This document shows positions 35,422-44,586 of a stretch of 64,000 bases of DNA, piece after piece. Source of the stretch: CAVPTL01 sp963729195 (GTDB taxonomy: Bacteria; Actinomycetota; Thermoleophilia; Gaiellales; JAICJC01); NCBI GenBank assembly GCA_963729195.1, contig CAVSNF010000019.1, positions 248,001 through 312,000 of the forward strand, read 5' to 3'. The notes under the pieces were generated by a model. It was not told where the DNA came from, did not search any database, and was given only the letters and a program-made list of their open reading frames with translations. The translations under genes and the position numbers were made by a program. Position 1 is the stretch's first letter. Every line of letters begins with the position of its first letter.

Positions 35422-35861
35422 GCGATCGCCCTGTCATCTACTGCTACGACGGCTCTGACGCCGCCAAACACGCACTGACCGCCGCGCCGGAGGCCCTCTC
35501 CGGCTCCCCGGCAATCGTGATCACGGTGTGGCGATCGGCGTGGGTGGCGACTGCCGGACTCACACACGCAATTCTCCCGCCCGAGAACGTGGATGCGGTC
35601 GACCAGGCATCCGCCGGTGCGGCGGCTGCACTCGCCGCCGAAGGAGCAGCTCTCGTGCCCGATGCGACGTCTGCGGCGGTGAAATCGAACGCCTCGGTGT
35701 GGCAGTCAATCCTGGGGTTCGCCGATGCTCACGACGGATCGGTGATCGTGGTCGGCGCCCGCGGTCGCGGCGACTTCAAGTCGACCGTGCTCGGGAGCGT
35801 CTCGCACGGCCTGGTGAACCACAGCCACAGACCCGTGCTGGTGGTGCCGCCCGGCGACTGA
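35418..35861 (+). CDS. universal stress protein UspA family
   Basis: A 147-residue Usp starting MSDRPVIYCYDGSDAAKHAL. IVVGARGRGDFKSTVLGSVS is the ATP-binding loop. It overlaps the HAD phosphatase stop by ATGA. It resembles the Usp at 53787-54236 (both with the YCYDGS start), so these two are likely close paralogues. Confidence 0.92.
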   Translation: MSDRPVIYCYDGSDAAKHALTAAPEALSGSPAIVITVWRSAWVATAGLTHAILPPENVDAVDQASAGAAAALAAEGAALVPDATSAAVKSNASVWQSILGFADAHDGSVIVVGARGRGDFKSTVLGSVSHGLVNHSHRPVLVVPPGD

Positions 35862-35873
35862 GAGACGGCGCCG

Positions 35874-36827
35874 TTAGCGCACCCGCAGCACCGCCGTGCC
35901 CTGGATCCGTCCGCCCTCCAGCTCGTCCAGCGCGTCGCCGGCGGCGTCCAGGTCGAACACGGTCGTCTGGGGGCGTATCGGGATCGCGGCGGCCAGTTCG
36001 AGGAACTCGCGGGCGTCCTCGCGGGTGAAGTTCGCGACCGAGCGCAGGCTGCGCTCCCGCCACAAGAGGTCGTAGGAGAACTCGGGCATCTTGTCCAGAT
36101 GGATGGCGTTGATCGCCACCGTCCCGCCGGGCGCGAGCGCCGCCAACGCGGATACGACCACCGAGCCCACAGGAGCGAATGTGACCGCTGCGTCCAGCGG
36201 TGCTGGAGGCGAGTCGTCGTAGCCGCCGACCCAATCGGCGCCCAGGTCGCGGGCCAGCTCGTGCTCGCCGGGTGACCGTGAAAACACGCACACCTCGCAG
36301 CCCCAATGCTTGGCGACCTGGATCGCCAGGTGCGCGGAAGATCCGAACCCGAACAGACCCAGCCGCCGTCCCGGCTCGACCCGGCTGAGCATCAGCGACC
36401 GATACCCGATGATGCCACCACAGAGCAGCGGCGCGGCTTCCTCGTCCGAGAGCTGGTCGGGCAGCGGGAACACAAAGTCGCTGCGGGCCGCCACGCGTTC
36501 GGCATAGCCGCCGTTCAGCGTCCAACCGGTGAACTCGGCGTGCTCGCACAGATTCTCGAGCCCGGCCCTGCAGTAGTTGCACGTACCGTCGGCTCCTCCC
36601 AGCCACGCCAGCCCCACTCGTTCGCCAGAGGGCAGCCGCCCGACCACCTGGTGGCCGGGAATCAGCGGCGCGCGGCGCATCGGCAGGTCGCCCCGCACGA
36701 TCTGCAGGTCGGTGCGGCAGACGGCGCACGCCGACACATCGATCACCACTTGGCCATCACAGGCGATTGGGTCGGCCACCGTCCTCAGCGTCAAGTCGCC
36801 GGGCTGTGTGAGCACCATTGCGCGCAT
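35874..36827 (-). CDS. zinc-dependent alcohol dehydrogenase
   Basis: A 317-residue medium-chain dehydrogenase. The catalytic zinc site is seen in VCRTDLQIVRGDLP and IPGHQVVGRL. The structural zinc loop GGADGTCNYCRAGLENLC has only three Cys, with Asp at the first position, which may still bind zinc. LGLFGFGSSAHLAIQVAK is the NAD(P) motif. The start is TAAATG-linked to the ABC permease stop, so it ends the long minus-strand stress operon. Confidence 0.88.
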   Translation of the reverse strand: MRAMVLTQPGDLTLRTVADPIACDGQVVIDVSACAVCRTDLQIVRGDLPMRRAPLIPGHQVVGRLPSGERVGLAWLGGADGTCNYCRAGLENLCEHAEFTGWTLNGGYAERVAARSDFVFPLPDQLSDEEAAPLLCGGIIGYRSLMLSRVEPGRRLGLFGFGSSAHLAIQVAKHWGCEVCVFSRSPGEHELARDLGADWVGGYDDSPPAPLDAAVTFAPVGSVVVSALAALAPGGTVAINAIHLDKMPEFSYDLLWRERSLRSVANFTREDAREFLELAAAIPIRPQTTVFDLDAAGDALDELEGGRIQGTAVLRVR

Positions 36828-38414
36828 TTAGGCTCCTTGGATATCACGTCGGACGAACATCGCGCCACCGGCGACCGCGGCGATGACTCCGACCACGAGC
36901 ATCGCAGTGGCCCCGCCGGCGTCGAAAGCGTTCTGGGGGACGGCCGAGACGTGCTCGAACGGGGAGAGCGAGAGAATCCAGGAGGGAGCGCCCACCGCCG
37001 CACCGATCAGCTCCCAAAGGAATGTCACACCCACCAGCGCGATCGTTGCTCCCCCGGAGTGTCGCGGGATGACGGCGAAAAACAGCGTCCCCACGCCCAG
37101 GAAGAGCAACGCTGCCGGAACGCAGTTGGCACCCGCCGCGAGCAGCGCACCGAGCCCGACACCGGCACCACGAGCGGCGGCGCCCACCCACGCCAGCACG
37201 CCGAGGGCGAGGCTGAGAGCTATGCACGACGTCACCGCCAGGGCGAGCCGCCCGGCCAGCCACGACACCCGGTCAGTCGGCAGCGCAAACAGCGTCTCCA
37301 GCCGTCCCGAAGATTCTTCGCCGTGGATGGAGTTGACGTGTGCTGCGGCAAACAACGCGATTACGAGTCCGAACAGCACAAAGCTGAGGGCAAGGTATCC
37401 ACTCGCGGTGTTGATGTTGGTGCCCAGCGCCGAGTTGAGATCGCTCTTCTTGGCGTCCTCGGCGATCGACTTGGAGAACGCTCCCAGGATCACCGCGAAC
37501 GTGCCGGCCCCGATCAGCCACACCAGCAGTGCCGGCAGTTCGTCCCGGGCCGCTGCCTCAGTCGGTGAACCCAGAAAGGCGGTGTGAGAAGTCGCCGTGC
37601 TGCGGCCGGGCCAGAGGCCCCGTGCCACGTCTCGCCTGGCGGCGATCACCACGGCCAGGCCGCCGATCAGCACGCACGCGGAAGCGAACAACCCGAATAC
37701 CCCAACCTGCAGTCCGGTGACCGGATGAATCTCTTCGGCCCAGCCCAGCGGACTCGCCCAGCGGAGCCATCCCACACCGGCGGTGTCGGCTGCAATCCGA
37801 AGCAGGAGCGCGGCAGCGAGCAGTGCCCCGCCGAGCGCCTGGGCGCCGCGGGTGGTGCCGACCAGCTGACATGCCAGCGCGCCAATCGTCGCAAACAAGG
37901 CTGCCGGTGCCACAAACGCTGCGGCGGTCAACATCGCCTGGCTGATGGTGAAATCACCCGGGATCGAGCCGACCAGCAGCAGGGCGATCGCCGCGGATAG
38001 CCACAGAACCAGGCACTCCACGAGCAGTGCCAGCATGGCTGCAAAGCAGGCCCCTCCACGGCCCACCGCTCCGGTCAGCATCAGCTCCCACCGGCCGGTC
38101 TCTTCCTCTCCCCGAAGCGCACGGGCGGCGGCGAACACCGCCCACCCCGCAGTGATCACGGAGAGGATCCCCACCAGCCGGAACTCGGCGTAGCCACCCA
38201 CCGTCGCGATGTCTTGGGGGACGCCGTAGAAGAGCCGCAGCACCAGGTCTCCCTGGAACGCCTCGGCGAAGCGGATCCGCTCGGCCGCGGTGGGGTAGGT
38301 GTCGCGATAGCCGACCACCACCGAGATTGACGAGGTGGCAAGGATCGCGGCGATCACGAGTAGACGGGTGCGCTCGAGCCGCAGCGACGACGCGGTGATC
38401 CAGCGACCGATCAC
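36828..38414 (-). CDS. ABC-2 type transporter permease
   Basis: A 528-residue permease with about twelve helices in two homologous halves, as in the drug-exporter-type ABC-2 permeases. AARALRGEEETGRWELMLTG and NSIHGEESSGRLETLFALPT are the repeated conserved loops. The GTG overlaps the ATPase stop by GTGA. The ATPase at 38411 is the partner. The substrate is unknown, with export of a drug or lipid likely by family. Confidence 0.85.
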   Translation of the reverse strand: MIGRWITASSLRLERTRLLVIAAILATSSISVVVGYRDTYPTAAERIRFAEAFQGDLVLRLFYGVPQDIATVGGYAEFRLVGILSVITAGWAVFAAARALRGEEETGRWELMLTGAVGRGGACFAAMLALLVECLVLWLSAAIALLLVGSIPGDFTISQAMLTAAAFVAPAALFATIGALACQLVGTTRGAQALGGALLAAALLLRIAADTAGVGWLRWASPLGWAEEIHPVTGLQVGVFGLFASACVLIGGLAVVIAARRDVARGLWPGRSTATSHTAFLGSPTEAAARDELPALLVWLIGAGTFAVILGAFSKSIAEDAKKSDLNSALGTNINTASGYLALSFVLFGLVIALFAAAHVNSIHGEESSGRLETLFALPTDRVSWLAGRLALAVTSCIALSLALGVLAWVGAAARGAGVGLGALLAAGANCVPAALLFLGVGTLFFAVIPRHSGGATIALVGVTFLWELIGAAVGAPSWILSLSPFEHVSAVPQNAFDAGGATAMLVVGVIAAVAGGAMFVRRDIQGA

Positions 38415-39301
38415 GCCGAAGGCTGGTCGTATTGGGCCAGGAACAGCTCTTCCAGCGATGGTTCGCGGCTGGAGAGTGAGACGACCGATGTACCCGCCAG
38501 TGCGTCGACGAGCGGGCCGACCGGGCCCTTGACGGTGAATCGCAGGCGGGTTGTACCGGTCGGCGAGGTTGTCACACCGGCCATTGCCGGGAGCTCCGGC
38601 GGGCGGTCTGCGAATGTCGCCTCGACCACGGTTTGCGACAGGTGTCGAAGCTCGGCCAGGGTGCCTTCTTCGATCAGCCGTCCGTCTCGCAAAATCCCCA
38701 CCCGGTCGCACAGCGCCTCGACCTCACTGAGGATGTGTGAGGACAGAAAGACGGTCTGCCCTGACGCGGTGGCCTCGCCCACGGTCTCGCGAAACGCGGC
38801 TTCCATCAGTGGGTCCAACCCGTTGGTCGGTTCGTCCAGGATCAGCAGCTCGGCGCGGGTGGCAAATGCTGCGATCAAGGGGATCTTCTGGCGGTTGCCC
38901 TTTGAGTACTCCCGTACACGTTTGCCGGGGTCAAACGCGAATCGTTCCACCAGCGCGCGCCGATACGCCTCGTCGATCTCGCCGTGCAACCGGCCGAGCA
39001 GGTGGAGGCATTCCTCGCCGGTGCGGTTGGGCCAGAGCTGCGGTTCGCCGGAGACGTGGGCGAGCCTCCGGTGGGCTGCCACCGGCCGGCTCCAGGCGTC
39101 CATGCCGAACAACTCGGCGTGCCCCGCGGTGGGACGTTGGAGGCCGAGGAGCAGCCGGATCGTGGTGGTTTTGCCCGCGCCGTTGGGACCGAGGAATCCG
39201 TACACCTCGCCCTCGGCGATTGACAGATTCAGCCCGTCGAGAGCGAGGGTCGAGCCGTATCTCTTGGACAGCCCTGCGGCGTGGAGTACCTCCTGGCTCA
39301 A
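38411..39301 (-). CDS. ABC transporter ATP-binding protein (CcmA/DrrA-like)
   Basis: A 296-residue ATPase with Walker A GPNGAGKTTTIRLLLG, signature REYSKGNRQKIPLIAAF, Walker B LLILDEPTNGLDPLMEA and H-loop SSHILSEVEALCDRV. The extra C-terminal 80 residues are typical for ABC-2 exporters. The start TTG at 39301 overlaps the UspA stop (TTGA). No other initiation codon matches the family N terminus as well. Confidence 0.9.
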   Translation of the reverse strand: MSQEVLHAAGLSKRYGSTLALDGLNLSIAEGEVYGFLGPNGAGKTTTIRLLLGLQRPTAGHAELFGMDAWSRPVAAHRRLAHVSGEPQLWPNRTGEECLHLLGRLHGEIDEAYRRALVERFAFDPGKRVREYSKGNRQKIPLIAAFATRAELLILDEPTNGLDPLMEAAFRETVGEATASGQTVFLSSHILSEVEALCDRVGILRDGRLIEEGTLAELRHLSQTVVEATFADRPPELPAMAGVTTSPTGTTRLRFTVKGPVGPLVDALAGTSVVSLSSREPSLEELFLAQYDQPSA

Positions 39302-39778
39302 GCCGTGGTCGCGGCGGCAGCCGCGGACTCCTGCTTGTCCCCGGCCGGCGCCGCGACCGGAATCACGAGCACCGGACACGGTGCCAGGTGAAGCAGTCGC
39401 TGGGCGACGGATCCGACCAGCAGGCCCGATACAGGGCCGTGGCCGCGCGTACCCACGATGATCACGTCGGCGTGGATCAACTTCGCGATCTCGGCGATGA
39501 TCTGCGCCGGCCCGTCGCGCACTGTGGACACCACCTGCAGGTGCACGTCATATCCCGCCTCACTGAGGCTCGTGAACCGTGCCCTGCACCTGCTCGACCA
39601 CCGCCGCCTCGTCCAGCTTCACCGGCGCTCCTCCGACGCCGCGCCCCATCAGCAGCTCGCGCACGTGCACGACCTCGATTCGGGCGCTCTTGTCCGGCGA
39701 CAACCGTTTTGCGTACTCAACGGCCTTGAGCGAATGCTCGGAGCCGTCCAGTGCGATCACGATTTTCGAGAACATCAT
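39298..39778 (-). CDS. universal stress protein UspA family (one frameshift)
   Basis: The N-terminal half is MMFSKIVIALDGSEHSLKAV (start 39778) and the C-terminal half is IIVGTRGHGPVSGLLVGSVA then QRLLHLAPCPVLVIP. The frame changes near 39555. Restored, the junction reads QVQGTVH-TSLSEAGYDVHLQ and the length is about 160 residues. It overlaps the carbamate kinase stop by ATGA. Confidence 0.88.
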
Positions 39779-40740
39779 GCTCTCCTCTCGCTTGGTGTGG
39801 TGGTGATGATTGATACTGGGTGGCCGGTGACGACGGTGCCCGCCCGCTGTCGCACGAGACTTCCGATCTCGTCCAGGGAGCCGATCACCGCGGCGTGGCC
39901 GGTACGTTCGACGAATCGGCAGGCCGCCTCGACCTTGGGAGCCATCGACCCGGCGGCGAACTGCAGGTCGCGCAGCTCGTCGGGGTGGGCGGTGTGGATC
40001 GGATAGGCGCAGGCGGTGCCCCAGCCGGCCTGGACGACGTCGACGTCGGTGACCATCACCAGCTCATCCGCGTCCAGCTCCTCGGCGAGCAGGGCGGCCG
40101 AGAGATCCTTGTCGATCACCGCTTCGACGCCGTGGCGGCCGGTCTCGTCGGCCACCACCGGGATGCCGCCGCCGCCGGCGCAGACGACCACCACCCCCGC
40201 ATCCAGCAGGATCCGGATGGTCTCGATCTCCACCACCTGCAGCGGTTGAGGTGACGGAACGACGCGGCGGAAGCTCGCCCCGTCGGCCGCCACAGCCCAT
40301 CCCCGGGCCTTCGCGACCTTGTGGGCGGTGGCCTCGTCGTAGATGGGGCCGATCGGCTTGGTCGGGTTGTCGAACGCCGGATCGTCGGCATCCACCACGA
40401 CCTGGGTCAGGAGCGTTGCGATCGGTCGATCGCCCAGGTGGTTGCCCAGCGCCTGTTCGATCAGGTAGCCGATCATGCCCTCGCTCTCTGCTCCCAGCAC
40501 GTCGAGCGGGTACGGCTCAGAGTCCGGCATGGCCTCGGCCTGCAATGCCAAAAGACCGACCTGGGGGCCGTTGCCGTGGGTGATCACGATCCGATAGTCC
40601 CGGTCGAGCGCAGCGATCGCCTCAGCCGCGACGCCGACGTTTCGACGCTGGTGCTCGGCGTCCATCGGCTCGCCGCGGCGAAGCAGGGCGTTGCCGCCGA
40701 GAGCGAGCACGACCAACGGTCGTTCCCGCGGTGTGATCAC
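39775..40740 (-). CDS. arcC: carbamate kinase
   Basis: The last step of the arginine deiminase pathway: carbamoyl phosphate + ADP gives ATP, CO2 and NH3. VLALGGNALLRRGEP is the N-terminal motif. ITHGNGPQVGLLALQAEAMP and VVVCAGGGGIPVV are the family blocks. The 321-residue length is normal. The GTG overlaps the ornithine carbamoyltransferase stop by GTGA, which decides the start. Confidence 0.95.
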   Translation of the reverse strand: MITPRERPLVVLALGGNALLRRGEPMDAEHQRRNVGVAAEAIAALDRDYRIVITHGNGPQVGLLALQAEAMPDSEPYPLDVLGAESEGMIGYLIEQALGNHLGDRPIATLLTQVVVDADDPAFDNPTKPIGPIYDEATAHKVAKARGWAVAADGASFRRVVPSPQPLQVVEIETIRILLDAGVVVVCAGGGGIPVVADETGRHGVEAVIDKDLSAALLAEELDADELVMVTDVDVVQAGWGTACAYPIHTAHPDELRDLQFAAGSMAPKVEAACRFVERTGHAAVIGSLDEIGSLVRQRAGTVVTGHPVSIITTTPSERRA

Positions 40741-41696
40741 GGTGCCACCCAGTTTCCCCTGATCAGCGAGTGCAGCAGCGCCTGCTCGGTCGGCAGCCGG
40801 TTCGCCGCCTGCTGCCACACAACGCTGGTCGGTCCGTCGATGACCTCGGCCGCCACTTCCTGGCCGCGATGCGCGGGAAGGCAGTGCATGAACACCGCAT
40901 GGGGGTTGGCCAAGGCCATCAGCTCCGGAGTGACTCGGAACGGTTCCAGCTCCCGCAGCCGCGCGGCCTGCTCGGCCTCCTCGCCCATCGACACCCACAC
41001 GTCGGTGTAGACGGCATCGGCACCGCGCACCGCCTCGCGCGGATCTTCGACCACCGTGACGTGACTTCCGTGTTCACGGGCGACCCGTTCCAGTCGCTGT
41101 GTCTCCCCGGCGCCAATCTGGTAGTGCTTGGGAGACGCCACCACGATCTCGACGCCGGCCAGCGCGCCGGCCTCCATCAACGACCGGGCGACGTTGTCGC
41201 CGTCACCGATAAATGCGAGCCGCAGACCACGGATCTCACCAAACCGCTCTCGCAGGGTCAGGAAGTCCGCCAGGGCTTGGCAGGGATGATGCTGATCGGT
41301 GAGGGCGTTGATCACGGGCACCTCGCTGGCATCCGCGATCTGGTGCACCACCGCCTGATCGAACGTGCGCACCACGATTGCGGCCGAGTATCCGGCCAGC
41401 ACGCGGGCGGTGTCGGCGATCGGCTCGCCGCGGCCCAGCTGCAGCTCATCCGGCCGCAGCCACAGCGCCGTCATCCCCAGCCGGGCTGCCGCGCCGGCGA
41501 ACGACACCCGCGTGCGGGTGGACGGCTTCTCGAAGTAGCACGAAATCATCCTGCCCGGCAGCTGTGTGCGGTACTCGAACGGCCGAGCCTTCATGCAGGC
41601 TGCCTGGTACAGCAGATGCTCGAACTGGTGCTCGTCGAGATCGCTGATCCGCAGGAGATCTTGGGGGATGACTTTGGCGGTGAGTGTCTCGGTCAT
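40737..41696 (-). CDS. arcB: ornithine carbamoyltransferase (catabolic)
   Basis: Converts citrulline and phosphate to ornithine and carbamoyl phosphate in this context. EKPSTRTRVSF is the phosphate-binding STRTR motif, HPCQALADF the HPxQ motif, and FMHCLPAHRGQEV the HCLP ornithine site. The length of 319 residues is normal. It lies between arcA and arcC, so the catabolic arcB name is used over argF. Confidence 0.95.
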   Translation of the reverse strand: MTETLTAKVIPQDLLRISDLDEHQFEHLLYQAACMKARPFEYRTQLPGRMISCYFEKPSTRTRVSFAGAAARLGMTALWLRPDELQLGRGEPIADTARVLAGYSAAIVVRTFDQAVVHQIADASEVPVINALTDQHHPCQALADFLTLRERFGEIRGLRLAFIGDGDNVARSLMEAGALAGVEIVVASPKHYQIGAGETQRLERVAREHGSHVTVVEDPREAVRGADAVYTDVWVSMGEEAEQAARLRELEPFRVTPELMALANPHAVFMHCLPAHRGQEVAAEVIDGPTSVVWQQAANRLPTEQALLHSLIRGNWVAP

Positions 41697-41715
41697 TTCT
41701 GGCGCTCCTTGGTGG

Positions 41716-42970
41716 TCACGCAGGGTCGCGGAGGATCGGGCACGACATGCAGCGGGGGCCGCCTCGGCCGCGGCCGAGTTCGGCTCCCGCGATGGTGATC
41801 ACCTCGATGCCCTCGTGGCGAAGGCGGGTGTTGGTGTCGACGTTTCGCTCGTACGCGACCACCACCCCGGGAGCCACTGCGAGCACGTTGTTGCCGTCGT
41901 CCCACTGTTCGCGGGCGGCCTCGTAGCGGTCGCCGCCGGTTTCGATCAAACGCAGCTGCTCAACATCGAGTGCCTCGGCCAGCGCGGCGAAGAGATCGGG
42001 CACCGGGGTGATCGAAAGCGCATCTCGACCCGACACCAGCGAGTACGCACTCAGGCTGTGGCGGAGCTCGGGGTAGATCGTGAACGCGTCTCGGTCGATC
42101 ATGGTCATGACCGTGTCCAGGTGCATGGCCGATCGTTGCTTGGGCAGCACCACCGCGATCACCTGCCGGGCCGCACCCGCCTCGAACAGCCGACCCGCCA
42201 TCGCTTCGACCGCAGCCGGACGGGTGCGCTCGCCCATCCCGATCAGCACGCAGCCCTTGCCGACCACCAGCACGTCGCCGCCTTCCAGGGTCGCGGCCTC
42301 GCCCAGATCGTCGCTCCAGAAATTTGGTGCGGCGGTCTGGAATGCGGGATGGTGGCGATAGATCAGATTCACGTTCACGGCCTCACGCACACGCGCCGGC
42401 TTGGCCATCGCGTTCACGGTCACCCCGTTGGAGATCCAGGCCGAGGTGTCGCGGGTGAACAGGTGGTTGGGCAGCGGTGGCAGTACGAAATCGTCTGGTG
42501 CCGCCACCTGTGCGGCCAGTGAGCGGCCCAAACGCGGCAACTCGTCATACGTCACACCCGCGATCGCGACCTCGGTCAGCGTCTCGGGCGAGAGCTCTCC
42601 CAGCCACTCGCTCAGCTCCGCAGTGAACCGCGCCCCGAGCGGCCGCCGAGCGCAACATGCCGTCGATCAGCTCGATGCGAGCCGCCCCGGCCGAGAGCGT
42701 CTCGATCAACAGCTCGTTGAGGTAGAGCACCTCGACGCCCCGTTCGACGAGCGTATCGGCGAACGCGTCGTGCTCCTGACGGGCGCGCTTCACCCACAGT
42801 ACGTCGTCGAACAGGAGGTCATCCTTGTTGGTCGGGGTGAGCCGCTTCAGCTCGTTCCCGGGCCGGTGCAGCATCACTCGCCGCAGCGTGCCAACCTCGG
42901 ATGCGACCCCCACCTGGGGAGTGGTTGCGCTCCCCAGGGTGGTCTGCGTGGGGTGGAGGTGATTGATCAT
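41716..42970 (-). CDS. arcA: arginine deiminase (one frameshift)
   Basis: Hydrolyses arginine to citrulline and NH3, the first step of the pathway. EVGTLRRVMLHRPGNELKRL and FDDVLWVKRARQEHD are the N-terminal substrate motifs. LEGGDVLVVGKGCVLIGMGE, AMHLDTVMTMIDRDAFTIYP and GPRCMSCPILRDP (catalytic Cys) follow in another frame after an indel near 42640. The junction then reads ARFTAELSEWLGELSPETLT, as expected. ATG at 42970 has GGTGGA upstream. Confidence 0.92.
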
Positions 42971-42974
42971 GCGG

Positions 42975-44420
42975 TCATCCACCCACCGTCTCGAGTGTCT
43001 GCCGAGGCTCTGCCGTCTCCGGTACGCCCGGTGGGATCGCCTGAGCGGCCTCGGCGGCGTTCTTGGCGTTGCGCCACTTGATGTACACGTACACCGGGAT
43101 GCCCGCCATCAGCAGCAGGAAGCCCTGAGCGATGTACTCCTGACCGGCGCCGTAGATCATCCAGAAGGAGTAGGCGAAGGCGAGGATCGCGATGGTGGCG
43201 TCGCGCGCCACCCGGCGCCCGGTGAAGTTCTCACGATCGTTGAACATCTGCATCAGCTGTGCAGCTGCCGCGAATGCGTAGGGCACCAGCGTGGTCAGGG
43301 TGGCCAGGATGATGACCTTGGTGAAGGTGTCGGTGAGAGACGACTGGTAGTTCATCGCCATCAGACCGGTCAGCAGCACCGACGAGGCGACCAGGCCGAC
43401 GATCGGCGTCTTGCGAACGCCGCTGACCTGCGCGAACTGCCGCGGGAACAGCCCGTCTTGCGCGGCGGCCAGAGGGATGCGCCCCTGGATCAGGATCCAG
43501 CCGTTGAGCGCTCCGAAGGTCGAGATCATCGCGACCGCGGCGATCAGCTTGCTGGGTGACATCCCGAGCACCGAGTTCCCGAACATGACCTGAGCGGCGT
43601 CGGCAAACGGAGCCGGGGAGTCGGCCAGCTTTGCGCTGGGGATCACGCCCATGACTGCGACCGTCGAGATCACATACAGCACCGTCACGGCAAGGGTTCC
43701 GAAGATGGTGGCGCGCGGCAAGGTGCGCTTGACGTCCTTGATCTCCTCGGCCGGCACGGTGGCCGACTCCAGCCCCAGGAACGCCCACAGCGTCAACGTG
43801 GCGGCGAACGAGATGGCGTGGAAGTGGCCCACCAGGCTGCCGTGGCTCGGGTCGAAGGGAGAGAAGTTGGCGGTGTTGATGTAGAACAGCCCGATCACGC
43901 CGATCAGAAGCAGCGGCACGAACTTGAGCACCGTGGTGACGACCTGCATCACTCCGGACTCGCGTACGCCGGCCATGTTCAGGAGCGTCAGCCCCCAGAT
44001 CACCGACAACCCCAGCGCGAAGGCAAGGGCGTTGTTGGTGGCGAGACTGGGCCAGAAGACGCTGGCGTAGCTGACGAAGATGACCGCGATCGCGGCGTTG
44101 CCGGCCCAGGCGGCGATCCAGTAGCCCCACGCAGTCCAGAATCCGGCGAAGTCGCCGAAGGCGATGCGCGTGTAGGCGTATGGCCCGCCGGTGCGGGGAT
44201 ACGCCCGGCCGAGGTTTGCGAACACCAGTGCCAGGAGGATTGCGCCGGCGCCCGTGAATACCCACGCGAGCAGCGCGATCGGGCCGGTGCCGGCGAGTGC
44301 GGACGGCAGTCCGAACACGCCTGAGCCGACCATATTTCCGACGACAAGCGCCGTGGCCATCGAGAGACCCAGTGAGCGCTTGAGCTTGGGGCGGTTGGCG
44401 CCCGCAGGTACTGAAGCCAT
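42975..44420 (-). CDS. arcD: APC-family amino-acid permease, probable arginine/ornithine antiporter
   Basis: A 481-residue permease with about twelve membrane helices. TALVVGNMVGSGVFGLPSAL is the family's first-helix motif (GxGIF-type). TGGPYAYTRIAFGDFAGFWT and AFLGLESATVPAEEIKDVKR are the other signatures. AAGGAGG stands before the ATG. It is the first gene of a long unit: arcD, arcA, arcB, arcC, usp, ABC ATPase, ABC permease, dehydrogenase. The antiporter role follows from this order. Confidence 0.88.
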   Translation of the reverse strand: MASVPAGANRPKLKRSLGLSMATALVVGNMVGSGVFGLPSALAGTGPIALLAWVFTGAGAILLALVFANLGRAYPRTGGPYAYTRIAFGDFAGFWTAWGYWIAAWAGNAAIAVIFVSYASVFWPSLATNNALAFALGLSVIWGLTLLNMAGVRESGVMQVVTTVLKFVPLLLIGVIGLFYINTANFSPFDPSHGSLVGHFHAISFAATLTLWAFLGLESATVPAEEIKDVKRTLPRATIFGTLAVTVLYVISTVAVMGVIPSAKLADSPAPFADAAQVMFGNSVLGMSPSKLIAAVAMISTFGALNGWILIQGRIPLAAAQDGLFPRQFAQVSGVRKTPIVGLVASSVLLTGLMAMNYQSSLTDTFTKVIILATLTTLVPYAFAAAAQLMQMFNDRENFTGRRVARDATIAILAFAYSFWMIYGAGQEYIAQGFLLLMAGIPVYVYIKWRNAKNAAEAAQAIPPGVPETAEPRQTLETVGG

Positions 44421-44511
44421 GACGTTCCTCCTTCTCAGAGTCCGTTTAGGAATGCGCTCTTATTGCACCGGCACCCGTCCGCGGCGGCATGGGTGGATCT
44501 GCTGGTCACAG

Positions 44512-44531
44512 GCGCGGGAAACTACGCAACC
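44512..44531. promoter_or_regulatory. CGCGGGAAACTAC motif upstream of the P1B ATPase
   Basis: The same 13-mer as at 34553, again in a divergent region (arcD and the P1B ATPase), with GGGACCGG at about 44561. Confidence 0.45.
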
Positions 44532-44586
44532 TTGGTGGTGCGGCTACCGATGCGGTGATCGGGACCGGCGGCCAGAATTTGTGTGG

